64,000 bases of DNA from Azonexus hydrophilus. GTDB taxonomy: Bacteria; Pseudomonadota; Gammaproteobacteria; Burkholderiales; Rhodocyclaceae. The position numbers were made by a program, and so were the translations under genes. Below the pieces are notes generated by a model. The model made no database searches, was not told the origin of the DNA, and saw only the letters and a list, made by a program, of their open reading frames with translations. The stretch covers positions 620,001 through 684,000 of the forward strand of contig NZ_MTHD01000001.1 in assembly GCF_001956855.1 (NCBI RefSeq), read 5' to 3'. Shown here piece after piece: positions 24,915 through 33,877 of the stretch; positions within the stretch are counted from its first letter, which is position 1; each line of letters starts with the position of its first letter.

Positions 24915-26048
24915 ATGCAGCAACTTGAGTCCTGGCTGAGCCGCCTGACCGGCGGTGATGCCACGCTGACGCTGGTGCTCCAGGTTTTTGTCGTGGTTAC
25001 GGTGGTTGTCGTCGGCAACTTCCTGTTGCGCCGCCTGCTCGATCGCCTGGCCGCCCGGACTGCGCAAACGGCCAATCCCTGGGATACGGCGCTGGTACAG
25101 GCCGCGCGCCGGCCATTGCCATTGCTGGCCTGGATTGTCGGTCTGGCATTCGCCGCACGCATCGTGCAGAGCGAAGCTGACGCGCCCTTGTTCGAAGCCA
25201 TCAGCCCGGTCCGGACGATCGGCGTCATTGGCTGCCTGACCTGGTTCCTGGTTCGGGTCATCGGCAATATGCAGGAGGCCTTGTTGCAGCGCCAGATTAC
25301 CCGTGGCGAGACGGTGGACCGGACGACGGTCGACGCCATCGGCAAGCTGCTGCGGGTGTCGGTACTGATCACTGCCGTACTGGTCGGCCTGCAGAGCCTG
25401 GGTTTCTCGATTTCCGGCGTGCTTGCCTTCGGCGGTATCGGCGGCATTGCTGTCGGCTTTGCGGCCAAGGATCTGCTCGCCAACTTCTTTGGTGGGCTGA
25501 TGGTTTACCTCGATCGCCCGTTTGCCGTGGGTGAATGGATACGCTCGCCGGAGAAGGAGATCGAAGGTACGGTCGAGGAAATCGGCTGGCGTCTGACGCG
25601 CATCCGGACCTTCGACAAGCGGCCGTTGTATGTGCCGAACGCAGTATTCACCCAGATCACCGTCGAGAATCCGTCGCGCATGAGCCATCGCCGGATCAAG
25701 GAGCATGTTGGCGTGCGCTACGGCGACATGGCTGTGGTAGCCGCCATCGTTACTGATATCAAGGCGATGTTGCGGGGGCACCCGGACATCGAGCAGTCGC
25801 AGACGATGATCGTCAATGTCGATGCATTCGGCGCATCGTCGGTCGATATCCTGATCTACACCTTCACCCGGACCACGGTCTGGGTGGAGTACCACGAGAT
25901 CAAGCAGGATGTGCTGCTGAAGATCGCCGGGATTGTTACCGCCCACGGTGCCGAAATTGCCCTCCCGACGCGGACCGTACACCTGGCAGCGGGGGAGATG
26001 GAGCCTAGCGCGCCTCCGGCGCTACTTCCGGCTCCAGCATTTCGATAA
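24915..26048 (+). CDS. MscS-family mechanosensitive channel (longer type)
   Basis: The 377-residue protein has about four hydrophobic segments, the pore helix FSISGVLAFGGIGGIAVGFAAKDLLANFFGGLMVYLDRPFAVGEWI and the beta-domain RPLYVPNAVFTQITVENPSRM. Ynai/MscS-like channels of this size carry one or two extra N-terminal helices. The ATG at 24915 is chosen with GAGG about 10 bases upstream; a TTG 9 bases before lies too close to it. It may release glucosylglycerol on osmotic downshift, given its position after ggpPS. Its 3' end overlaps the converging MFS gene by 44 bp. Confidence 0.88.
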   Translation: MQQLESWLSRLTGGDATLTLVLQVFVVVTVVVVGNFLLRRLLDRLAARTAQTANPWDTALVQAARRPLPLLAWIVGLAFAARIVQSEADAPLFEAISPVRTIGVIGCLTWFLVRVIGNMQEALLQRQITRGETVDRTTVDAIGKLLRVSVLITAVLVGLQSLGFSISGVLAFGGIGGIAVGFAAKDLLANFFGGLMVYLDRPFAVGEWIRSPEKEIEGTVEEIGWRLTRIRTFDKRPLYVPNAVFTQITVENPSRMSHRRIKEHVGVRYGDMAVVAAIVTDIKAMLRGHPDIEQSQTMIVNVDAFGASSVDILIYTFTRTTVWVEYHEIKQDVLLKIAGIVTAHGAEIALPTRTVHLAAGEMEPSAPPALLPAPAFR

Positions 26049-27237
26049 CCCCCGGTGTGGTCCGTACCATCGGCGTCATCGGCGTCTGATGTTCGATGTC
26101 GGCCGGTGCTCTGGCTGACAGCCACCAGGCGGTGCCGGCAAGCAGGCACTGGGTGCCGATGAACCAGGCCGGCAGCGCCGCCGGGCCGAAATGGTGCATC
26201 AGCGTGCCGGCCAGTACCGGACCGATGCTGGCGCCGATGCCGTGCAACAGCAGCAGGCTGCCACAGCCGGCGATGATCTCGCGCTTGTCCAGCCGGTCCA
26301 TCATCCGGGCGACAGCCAGCGGATACATGGCAAAGGCGAAGCCACCGTAGGCGAAAACTGCCAGCAGCACCAGGTTCAGTCCGTGTCCGGCGGCCAGCAG
26401 CAGTCCACCGGCAAAGGTTGCGGCGATCAGCGCGATGACGCTGATCACGTGACCGCGATCAAGGCGGTTGGTGACGACGCCGATCGGCCACTGGAAAGCC
26501 GCGCCACCAATGATGGCAACGGTCATGAACCAGGCGACACCGGTGTTGCCGAGGCCACTGGTATCGGCCCAGACCGGCGCCAGTCCCCAGAATGCGCCCT
26601 GGGCGAAACCGGAGAGCAGGGCCGCGGCGCAGGCTACCGGTGCACGCTGGTAGAGCGTGCGCAGGCCGATGCCATGCACTTCCTCGACTACCGGCTGGGC
26701 CAGACGCGTTGCCGCCACCGGCATCACCGCGGCGCAGATCGACAGCGCCGCCAGTGCGAACAGCACGTGTCCGGCCGGGTCGCTCCAGTGCAGCAGTTGC
26801 TGGGCCAGCGCCAGCGAACCGAGATTGACCGCCATGTAGGTGGCGAAGATGCGGCTGCGCTGCGCCGGTGCCGCATGGCTGTTGAGCCAGCTTTCGATGG
26901 TCGTGTACAGCCCGACCATGCCCATGCCGGTGATCAGGCGCAGCAGGCCCCAGACCCAGGGATTGGCGAGCAGTTCGTGCAGCAGTGCGGCGCAGGCGAT
27001 GGCGGCGGTGAAGAAGGCGAAGGCGCGCACGTGGCCGACGCGGCGGATCATCATCGGCCCGAGATAGGTGCCGGCGAGGAAGCCGACGAAGTACATGGCG
27101 CCGATGGTGCCCAGCGTCTGGCTGTCGAAACCTTCGATGCCGCCGCGCACGGCGAGCAGCGTGCCAAGCAGGCCGCTGCCGAGCAGCAGCAGGGCGACAC
27201 CGAGGAGCAGGGCGGTGAGGGGGAGAATCTGGGTCAT
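26005..27237 (-). CDS. MFS transporter
   Basis: The 410-residue protein has twelve hydrophobic segments with the RVGHVRAF loop after segment 2 and IESWLNSHAAPAQRSRIFATYM after segment 4. The latter is characteristic of the YcaD-like MFS subfamily. The C-terminal tail is hydrophilic and acidic. Substrate unknown. The overlap with the MscS gene at 26005-26048 lies in the tails of both proteins. Confidence 0.82.
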   Translation of the reverse strand: MTQILPLTALLLGVALLLLGSGLLGTLLAVRGGIEGFDSQTLGTIGAMYFVGFLAGTYLGPMMIRRVGHVRAFAFFTAAIACAALLHELLANPWVWGLLRLITGMGMVGLYTTIESWLNSHAAPAQRSRIFATYMAVNLGSLALAQQLLHWSDPAGHVLFALAALSICAAVMPVAATRLAQPVVEEVHGIGLRTLYQRAPVACAAALLSGFAQGAFWGLAPVWADTSGLGNTGVAWFMTVAIIGGAAFQWPIGVVTNRLDRGHVISVIALIAATFAGGLLLAAGHGLNLVLLAVFAYGGFAFAMYPLAVARMMDRLDKREIIAGCGSLLLLHGIGASIGPVLAGTLMHHFGPAALPAWFIGTQCLLAGTAWWLSARAPADIEHQTPMTPMVRTTPGVIEMLEPEVAPEAR

Positions 27238-27355
27238 CGCGGCTGGAGGTGAGGCAAGGCCTTCATTGTGCCCCGGATTGGCGACAAACTCGCGGATGGG
27301 TACGCATTGTTACAGTGGTAACGGCGCCGTAACATCGCCCGGCTATGCTGCCGCG

Positions 27356-28249
27356 ATGATCCGCCCCGCCCGCCTGATTTCGACCTTGCTATGCCTGCTG
27401 ACGGCGCTCGCGCTGGCCGGCTGTTCGCCGCGGGCACTGGTCGTCAGCAGTCTGGCCGATGAATTGGCCGGACAGGGGCAGGGCGCGGAAACCGATCCCG
27501 AGCTGGCGCGCGATGCCGCGCCCTTCTACCTGAAGCTGTCCGAAGCCGTGCTTGCGCAACAGCCCGGACACGCCGCGCTGGCCGAGAGTGTGGCGGCGCG
27601 GATGACCGAATACAGCTACGCCTTCGTCGCCTTCGAGGCCGACCGCATCGAAGCCAGTGACGCCCGCGCTGCCGAACGTCTGCGCCAGCGCGCCGCCGGT
27701 CTCTACCAGCGGGCGCGCAAGCATGCGGTCAACGCGCTGGAACGGCGAAATCCCGGTTTCATGCAGGCGCTGGCCGATCCGGCGGCGACGCCGGTGTTGC
27801 CCAAGGCCGACGCCGGGCTCGCCTACTGGGCCGCAGCAGCGTGGGGCAGCTGGATCGCGCTGGCCAAGGACAATCCCGAAACCGTCGCCGACCTGCCGCT
27901 GGTCGTCCGGCTTGCTGCCGTTGCCGAGGTCGCCGACCCGGATTGGAGCGACGGCGCCCTGACCAGCCTGCGCGCGACGCTGGAGGCAGCGCGCCCCGGT
28001 GGCGACAAGGCGCAGGCCGGGCGCTGGTTCGATGCGGCGATTGCCCGTGCGGGCGGTCAAAGTGCCGGCGCCTACGTCGCCAAGGCGGAAAGCATCGCCT
28101 TGCCGGCCGGCGATCGCAGCGCTTTTGAAAACCTGCTGCGCCAGGCCTTGGCCGTAAAAGAGGCGAGCGGCAGCCCGCGCACCCTGCAAAACGAAGTCAT
28201 GCGCCGCCGTGCGGCCTGGCTGCTCGAACAGGCGCCCGACCTGTTCTGA
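27356..28249 (+). CDS. TRAP transporter TatT-type component (lipoprotein)
   Basis: The 297-residue protein has a lipoprotein signal (LLCLLTALALAGC, lipobox LAGC) and helical, TPR-like repeats: SYAFVAFEADRIE, AERLRQRAAGLYQRARKHAVNALE and ARAGGQSAGAYVAKAESIAL. This matches the TRAP-associated TatT family, which forms a trimeric scaffold that binds the P subunit and is thought to feed lipophilic ligands. It is 12 bp upstream of the dctP-like gene, so the three genes form one transport operon. The start at 27356 gives the lipoprotein signal. Confidence 0.88.
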   Translation: MIRPARLISTLLCLLTALALAGCSPRALVVSSLADELAGQGQGAETDPELARDAAPFYLKLSEAVLAQQPGHAALAESVAARMTEYSYAFVAFEADRIEASDARAAERLRQRAAGLYQRARKHAVNALERRNPGFMQALADPAATPVLPKADAGLAYWAAAAWGSWIALAKDNPETVADLPLVVRLAAVAEVADPDWSDGALTSLRATLEAARPGGDKAQAGRWFDAAIARAGGQSAGAYVAKAESIALPAGDRSAFENLLRQALAVKEASGSPRTLQNEVMRRRAAWLLEQAPDLF

Positions 28250-28261
28250 TCCGGAAAATCC

Positions 28262-29269
28262 ATGAAGAAAATGCTCACCGCCCTGTGCCTCGGCAGCCTG
28301 CTGGCACTGGCCGCCCCGTTTGTTGCCGCGCAGGAGAAACAGTTGCGCATCGGCACGCTGGCGCCGAAGAACTCGCTCTACCACCGCCAGTTGATGGCGC
28401 TGGGTGAAGCCTGGCGCACGGCGCAGGGTGGCGGCAAGTACCTGATCTATCCGGACGGCAGCCAGGGCGGCGAGACCGACATGGTCCGGCGGATGCGCAT
28501 CGGCCAGTTGCAGGGCGGCTTGCTGTCGGTCGTCGGCCTGCGCGAGATCGAGCCGTCGATTGCTGCCTTGCAGACGATGCCGCTGATGTTCCGCAGCTGG
28601 GAGGAGGTCGATTACGTGCGCGAGAAACTGCGGCCGGCGATGGAGCAGAAATTCCTCGACAAGGGGTTCATCGTGCTCGCCTGGGGCGATGCCGGCTGGG
28701 TGCGTTTCTTCTCGAAAAAGGCCGCACTGCGTCCGGATGACTACAAGACGATGAAGTTCTTTGCCTGGGGCGGCGAGTCCGAGCAGCAGGAAATCATGAA
28801 GCGCCTGGGCTATACGCCGGTGCCGCTGGAAACCGCCGACATCCTGCCGGCGATCCAGACCGGCATGATCGATGCCGTGCCGTCCACGCCGTATTTCGTG
28901 CTGGCGACGCAGATCTACAACACGGCACCGAACATGCTCAATCTCAACTGGGCACCGATTGTCGGCGCGCTGATCGTCACCAAAAAGGCCTGGGACGAGA
29001 TGTCGCCGGCGGCCCGCGAGCAGGTTCGCGTGGCGGGCGCCAGGGCCGGCGGCGAAATCCGCGCGCAGGCCCGGCGGGAAGTCGACGAGGCGGTGGCAGC
29101 AATGCAGAAGCGCGGTCTTGCGGTCAACACGCCGAATGGCGAACAAATGAAGGAATGGAACGCGCTGGCCGAGCGCCTTTACCCGCAGATTCGCGGCACG
29201 CTGGTGCCGGCGGCGACTTTCGACGAGGTGGTCGGGCATCTGAAGGATTACCGTGCCGGCAAGCGCTAG
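28262..29269 (+). CDS. TRAP transporter substrate-binding protein (DctP family)
   Basis: The 335-residue protein has a signal peptide (MKKMLTALCLGSLLALAAPFVA) and the DctP fold: LRIGTLAPKNSLYHRQLMALGEAW, YPDGSQGGETDMVRRMRIGQLQGGLLSVVGL, and FFAWGGESEQQEIMKRLG, ending with a long helix. The basic residue that contacts carboxylates in DctP (in GLR-like context) is present as VVGLRE. With a TatT partner, the ligand may be a hydrophobic or aromatic acid rather than a C4-dicarboxylate. Followed after 3 bp by the fused permease gene. Confidence 0.88.
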   Translation: MKKMLTALCLGSLLALAAPFVAAQEKQLRIGTLAPKNSLYHRQLMALGEAWRTAQGGGKYLIYPDGSQGGETDMVRRMRIGQLQGGLLSVVGLREIEPSIAALQTMPLMFRSWEEVDYVREKLRPAMEQKFLDKGFIVLAWGDAGWVRFFSKKAALRPDDYKTMKFFAWGGESEQQEIMKRLGYTPVPLETADILPAIQTGMIDAVPSTPYFVLATQIYNTAPNMLNLNWAPIVGALIVTKKAWDEMSPAAREQVRVAGARAGGEIRAQARREVDEAVAAMQKRGLAVNTPNGEQMKEWNALAERLYPQIRGTLVPAATFDEVVGHLKDYRAGKR

Positions 29270-29272
29270 GCG

Positions 29273-31099
29273 ATGATTTCCGTGCTGCGTCGCCTGGCGT
29301 CGTTCGACGCCGTGCTCGCCGGGGCCGCGCTGGCGCTGATGCTGGTGTTGCCGCTGATCGAGATCGTGCTGCGGCCGCTGTTCGGCGTCGGCATCGCCAA
29401 CGCGCCGGTTTTCGTCCAGCACGCCGGGCTGGTGCTGGCCATGTTCGGTGCGCTGGTTGCCGAGCGCGGCGGTCATCTGACTTCGCTTGGTGCCGGCTTT
29501 GCCGGTGCGCGCGATGCCCGCGTCCGGCAGGCCGCACGCTGGTACGCCCTGATCGCTTCGGCGCTGCTGTGCGGCATGCTGGCACAGGCCAGCTGGACCT
29601 TTGTCACCGCCGAAATGGAAGTGCCGCGCGCCATCGCCTACGCGGTGCCTGGCTGGTGGTTCATGCTGGCGATGCCGTTTGGCTTCCTGCTGCTTGGTGC
29701 CAGGCTCGCCAGGCGAGTGGAGTGCGCACCGCTGCTGCGCTGGCTCGCCGCGCTGCTGTTGCCGGTGCTGGGTTGGTGGTTTGCCGGGCATTTCGACGGC
29801 CAGACGCTGGCGCTGTGGCCGTTCGCCATCGGCCTGCTGCTCCTGCTGCTGTGCGGCGCACCGGTGTTCGCCGTGCTCGGCGGGCTGGGGCTGGCGCTGT
29901 TCTGGAGCGAAGGCCAGCCGCTCGCCGCAGTGCCGCTCAGCCATTACCAGATCACCGTCAATCCGTCGTTGCCGGCGCTGCCGTTGTTCACGCTGGCCGG
30001 CCTGGTGTTTGCCCGGACTGGCGCCGCCGCCCGGTTGGGTACCTTGTTCACCGCGCTGTTCGGCGGTGGTGTGGCCGGTACGGCGATTGCCGCGGCCGTG
30101 CTCTGCTCCTGCTTCACCGCGCTGACCGGCGGCAGCGGCGTGACCATCCTGGCGCTCGGCGGCCTGCTGCTGCCGCTGTTGATGAAGGCGGGCTTTCCGG
30201 AACGCCGGGGTATCGGTCTGGTGACCAGCGCCAGCGCGCTGGGCGTGCTGCTGGCACCGTCGGTGCCCTTGATCATGTACGCGATCATCGCCCGTGTGCC
30301 GATCAACACGATGTTCCTCGCCGGCGTGCTACCGGCGCTGGTGATGGTTTTCTTCCTGCTGGTTGTCGGCGGTTTCCTGCGCCGCGGCAATGTTGCGGTC
30401 GACCATGCCGAAACGGCAAAAAGCCGCCCCGATTTCGCCGCCGCGCGCCGCGCCGCCTGGGCGGCCAAATGGGAAATCCTGGCGCCGGTGGTCGCCGTCG
30501 GTTCGCTGGTCGGCGGTTTCGCGACGCCGACCGAAAGCGCGGCGCTGACTGCTGCCTACGCGCTGCTGACGCAATCGCTGCTGCATCGCGAGATTGACGG
30601 GCGCGGGGTGATGCGCGCACTGGTTGAATGCGCGCAGGTGATCGGCGGCATCATGCTGATTCTCGGCATGGCGCTCGGCCTGACCAATTACCTGGTCGAC
30701 GCCGGCATCCCGGATCAGGGCATCGACTGGGTGCAGTCGGTCTTGCCGAACAAATGGACCTTCCTGATCGCGCTCAACCTCTTCCTGCTGCTGGCCGGCG
30801 CGCTAATGGAAATCTACGCTGCCATCGTCGTGCTGGTGCCGTTGTTGCTGCCGATCGCGCTCGCCTACGGCATCGATCCGGTGCATTTCGGCATCATCTT
30901 CCTGGCCAACCTCGAACTCGCCTACCTGACGCCGCCGTCGGGCATGAACCTCTACTTTTCCTCGGCGATGTTCGGCAAATCGCTGCGCGAGGTGGCGGTA
31001 TCGGTGCTGCCGGCAGCGCTGGCGATTTTCCTCGGTGTGCTGACCATCTCGCTGTTGCCTTTCCTGGCCACCTGGCTACCTTCCGTGGCCGGTCTCTGA
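29273..31099 (+). CDS. TRAP transporter fused DctQM permease
   Basis: The 608-residue protein joins a four-helix DctQ part (residues about 1-175) to the DctM large permease (GGLGLALFW onward; SCFTALTGGSGVTILALGGLLLPLLMKAGF, LAPSVPLIMYAIIARVPINTMFLAG, YLTPPSGMNLYFSSAM). It imports the ligand bound by the DctP protein, driven by Na+ or H+ gradient. Fused QM subunits are a known variant. The last 148 bp overlap the tail of the converging K+ channel gene. Confidence 0.9.
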   Translation: MISVLRRLASFDAVLAGAALALMLVLPLIEIVLRPLFGVGIANAPVFVQHAGLVLAMFGALVAERGGHLTSLGAGFAGARDARVRQAARWYALIASALLCGMLAQASWTFVTAEMEVPRAIAYAVPGWWFMLAMPFGFLLLGARLARRVECAPLLRWLAALLLPVLGWWFAGHFDGQTLALWPFAIGLLLLLLCGAPVFAVLGGLGLALFWSEGQPLAAVPLSHYQITVNPSLPALPLFTLAGLVFARTGAAARLGTLFTALFGGGVAGTAIAAAVLCSCFTALTGGSGVTILALGGLLLPLLMKAGFPERRGIGLVTSASALGVLLAPSVPLIMYAIIARVPINTMFLAGVLPALVMVFFLLVVGGFLRRGNVAVDHAETAKSRPDFAAARRAAWAAKWEILAPVVAVGSLVGGFATPTESAALTAAYALLTQSLLHREIDGRGVMRALVECAQVIGGIMLILGMALGLTNYLVDAGIPDQGIDWVQSVLPNKWTFLIALNLFLLLAGALMEIYAAIVVLVPLLLPIALAYGIDPVHFGIIFLANLELAYLTPPSGMNLYFSSAMFGKSLREVAVSVLPAALAIFLGVLTISLLPFLATWLPSVAGL

Positions 31100-32790
31100 G
31101 GCGCCCGCCAGGCTTCGATTTTCTCCCACAGCCAACTACCCGAATGAGTCTTGCCGTCGAGTACGTAGTCGATCTCGTTGGCGTTCTGCAGCGTCAGCTT
31201 GAGCCGGGCGAGGGTAGGCAGCGAGCTGGCGAACAGCAGCTGGTCGCCAGCAGCCAGCTCGAAATCGCCCTGAGGCAGCAGGTGGATGCGGTCGCTGCGT
31301 TCGACCAGCAGCGGGATGGCCGGCAACTGGCGGTTGCGGTCGCTGTCGTCACGGAGGATTTCGGCCAGGCTGAAGGCCCGGCCGCGCATCAGTGACAGGC
31401 GGGCGGCCGGTGCTTCCAGGACATTCAGGCGGATGCTCCAGACCGTTGGTGTCAGGCCATCGCACAGGGTTTGCAGGCGTTCGACCAGGGCGTGGCACCA
31501 GGCTTCGTCGCGCGCCCCCAGTTCGTCAAGGAAGCGGGCGAGCAGCGGTGTGGTCAGGATGGCGATGCATTCGTGGGCGACGATGTGGCTCGGCACCATC
31601 GCAAATTCCGGCCCGTAGGCCTTGAACAGTGCGCTGTTGGCAGCATGGTTCTGGCGCGTGACGACGAACAGGTCGGGTTTCAGTTCGGTGGCGGTGACGG
31701 CGATCGACAGGTTGTTCACGTCGTTGTCGCTGCCGGCGATGATGCCGGTAGCGTCGGCGATGCCGGCGGCGATCAGCGTTTTTGCTTCGGTGCCGTCGCC
31801 AACGATGTGGTCGCCGCCGCTGGGGGCCGTCGGGTCGACGATGCTCAGGTGGATGCCGGCGCGTTGCAGCCGGTCGGCCACGGCCTGGCCGAAGCGGCCG
31901 TAGCCGCAGAGTATCCAGTGGCCGCGTGGCGGTCGGTGCGGCGACGGAATCGGCGAATCGGGCAGGCTGGTCAGCAGTTCGATCAGGCGGAAGCGTTCAG
32001 GCGCGGCGACGGCCAGCGCCAGGTGATCGGCGAAGCGCTCGAAGGGATTGATGATGTGGTCGGTATTGAACGAAGCCATGTTGGCGGTGACCGACTGGCT
32101 GCGGGCACGGGCGATGATCGGCAGTTTCGGCGCGAGCAGATGGACGGCGATGGCGATGGCCAGGTTGGCCTGCTCGTCGTTGGTGACCGCCAGCACGCCG
32201 CGGCATTTCGGGTGCTGCAGCCCGGCCAGCAGCAGGTTGTCGGGCAGGCTGGCGTCGGCGGCCAGGGCCGGGGTGTCGGTCTTGAAGTCGAGCAGGTCGA
32301 GTTCCTCGACACGCAATTCATCCTTCTCCAGCACGACGAAAGCCTGGCCGAGGCGGTCGAAGTTGCGGCAGATCAGGCTGCCGGTTTCGCCGCAGCCGCA
32401 GACGAGATAGAAGGGTTCCTTGAGTCGGCGCACGCGGCGGACGAAGCGGCTGGTGGTCAGCGTATTCTGGAAGCCTTTGTCCTGGAGCAGGCCGATCAGC
32501 GTGATCACCGAATACGACCAGCCAACCACCGACAGGTAGATGCAGACGATGACCCACATGCGCTGGGCGTCGGAAAAGGCGTTGGGGATTTCGCCGAAGC
32601 CGATGGTCGTTGCTGTGTAGCTGATGAAGTAGAAGGCGTGGAAGAATGATAGCGGCGGCGCCGGATTGCCGTCGCCGTCGATGCCGGGGACCAGCGTCAG
32701 GCCGAAGACCGAGATCGCATAGATGACGATCAGCGCGATGATCGGCGCACGCATGCGCCGCAGGACCAGGAAGAAGGTGTTGTTGACCAC
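30952..32790 (-). CDS. K+ channel with two TrkA-N (RCK) domains
   Basis: The 612-residue protein begins with two transmembrane helices around a pore that has the filter TTIGFGE, then a first TrkA-N domain (FYLVCGCGETGSLICRN) and a second (GHWILCGYGRFGQAVADRL), each with a dinucleotide-binding GxGxxG-type turn, and a C-terminal TrkA-C-like part. Such channels are gated by nucleotides or Ca2+. The last 60 residues are Ser/Thr/Arg-rich and have no domain. They are coded inside the 148 bp that overlap the TRAP permease, so the tail may be an extension after loss of an earlier stop. Confidence 0.87.
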   Translation of the reverse strand: MVNNTFFLVLRRMRAPIIALIVIYAISVFGLTLVPGIDGDGNPAPPLSFFHAFYFISYTATTIGFGEIPNAFSDAQRMWVIVCIYLSVVGWSYSVITLIGLLQDKGFQNTLTTSRFVRRVRRLKEPFYLVCGCGETGSLICRNFDRLGQAFVVLEKDELRVEELDLLDFKTDTPALAADASLPDNLLLAGLQHPKCRGVLAVTNDEQANLAIAIAVHLLAPKLPIIARARSQSVTANMASFNTDHIINPFERFADHLALAVAAPERFRLIELLTSLPDSPIPSPHRPPRGHWILCGYGRFGQAVADRLQRAGIHLSIVDPTAPSGGDHIVGDGTEAKTLIAAGIADATGIIAGSDNDVNNLSIAVTATELKPDLFVVTRQNHAANSALFKAYGPEFAMVPSHIVAHECIAILTTPLLARFLDELGARDEAWCHALVERLQTLCDGLTPTVWSIRLNVLEAPAARLSLMRGRAFSLAEILRDDSDRNRQLPAIPLLVERSDRIHLLPQGDFELAAGDQLLFASSLPTLARLKLTLQNANEIDYVLDGKTHSGSWLWEKIEAWRAPQRPATEGSQVARKGNSEMVSTPRKIASAAGSTDTATSRSDLPNIAEEK

Positions 32791-32803
32791 CGTCGGCTCC
32801 GCG

Positions 32804-33187
32804 TCAGCGGCGCAGCATCACGGTTTCGACGATCAGGATGATGACCGACACGACATTGGCGAACAGCGCGCCGCCGGATAGCGAGACGACGCTGGAGGTG
32901 ACCGAGGCGGTCATGCCTTCGCCGGTGACATGGACGGCAATGGCCCAGGTCACGGCAGCGGCGATCAGCTGCAGGTCGGCGACCAGGCTGGTGGCCAGAT
33001 GGATGGCGCCGATCTGGGTGCGGTCGCCGAACTTCAGCGCGGTGGCGATCAGGCTGACGACCAGTGCCGCTGCCAGTTCATAGATGTGATGCAGTTCCGG
33101 ACGGTCGATGTCGCCGAGGAAAAAGCCGAAGTTGAGGGTCGCCGCCAGGACGATGAAGAAACCGAAAACGACTTTCTCAAGATTCAT
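32804..33187 (-). CDS. DUF6394-like small membrane protein
   Basis: The 127-residue protein has four hydrophobic segments (residues about 5-25, 36-55, 68-88 and 100-122) with almost no loops. It resembles the DUF6394 family of small membrane proteins. It is 13 bp upstream of the K+ channel gene on the same strand, so it probably belongs to the same transcript and may assist the channel. No activity is known. Confidence 0.75.
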   Translation of the reverse strand: MNLEKVVFGFFIVLAATLNFGFFLGDIDRPELHHIYELAAALVVSLIATALKFGDRTQIGAIHLATSLVADLQLIAAAVTWAIAVHVTGEGMTASVTSSVVSLSGGALFANVVSVIILIVETVMLRR

Positions 33188-33200
33188 TTTTTCCCCTGTG

Positions 33201-33216
33201 CTGCGGTCGACCGCAG
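33201..33216. repeat. 16-bp perfect palindrome centred on GTCGAC
   Basis: CTGCGGTCGACCGCAG lies in the 32-bp gap between the DUF6394 gene and the dolP stop. It could serve as a hairpin between these two genes, but it has no T-run and is one of the repeated elements in the window. Confidence 0.8.
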
Positions 33217-33219
33217 AAA

Positions 33220-33876
33220 TCAGCGTTTTTCCACCGGTGCCGTCTGTGGCGGTGTCTTGCGTGCGCCGAGTGCTTGCGAATCAAGGCGGCGGGTGTCTTC
33301 CTCGGGCAACACTTCCAGGATGTTGACCACCTTGATCACGCCGGCCGTGGTTCGTGCCACGGCGATTGCGACCTTGGCCTCACGCTCGTTGACGATACCC
33401 ATCAGGTGCGTGATGCCGCGTTCGGTCACTACCTTGATGTGATTGGCCGAAATCTGGTTGCTGTCCACCAGGCGTGCCTTGACCTTGGAATCGATGAACG
33501 AATCGTTGCTGCGGCTGGCCAGTGGCGAAACCGGGCCGATGCCCAGTTCGTTGTAGATTTCGCGGACGCCTTCGATCTTGCGCGCGCCGGCCTCGATGGC
33601 TGCCTTGGCGTCTTCGTTCGGCACTTCGCCGGTGAGCAGCAGGCGGCGGTTGTAGGAGGTGAAATTGACCCGCGACTGGGCCTTGTACTGTTCCGGGATG
33701 GTGCCCTTGGCCCGCCATTCGGTGGTTTCGTCGTCGGTTTGCGTACCGGTCGAGCGCCGGTCGTGGATGCTCATCGCACCAACGGCGGCGCCGGCAACGA
33801 CGGCCGGGAAGCAGCCCTGCAGCGCCGGGACGGCCAGCGCCAGGACAAGAAGGGAAAGGCTCAGTCTGGTTTTCAT
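33220..33876 (-). CDS. dolP: BON-domain outer-membrane lipoprotein (DolP/YraP)
   Basis: The 218-residue protein has a lipoprotein signal (SLSLLVLALAVPALQGC) and two BON domains (RVNFTSYNRRLLLTGEVPNEDAKAAIEAGARKIEGVREIYNELGIG; KARLVDSNQISANHIKVVTERGITHLMGIVNEREAKVAIAVARTTAGVIKVVNILEV). DolP binds anionic phospholipids, supports outer-membrane integrity and is found near the division site. The C-terminal tail is short and basic. It lies beside the sedoheptulose-isomerase-like gene as in E. coli yraO-yraP. Confidence 0.92.
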   Translation of the reverse strand: MKTRLSLSLLVLALAVPALQGCFPAVVAGAAVGAMSIHDRRSTGTQTDDETTEWRAKGTIPEQYKAQSRVNFTSYNRRLLLTGEVPNEDAKAAIEAGARKIEGVREIYNELGIGPVSPLASRSNDSFIDSKVKARLVDSNQISANHIKVVTERGITHLMGIVNEREAKVAIAVARTTAGVIKVVNILEVLPEEDTRRLDSQALGARKTPPQTAPVEKR

Positions 33877-33877
33877 G

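Noticed and set aside
27389..29944. 851-codon minus-strand frame opposite the TatT, dctP and dctQM genes
   Set aside because: Composition is of shadow type with no domain; the plus strand carries three coherent TRAP genes.
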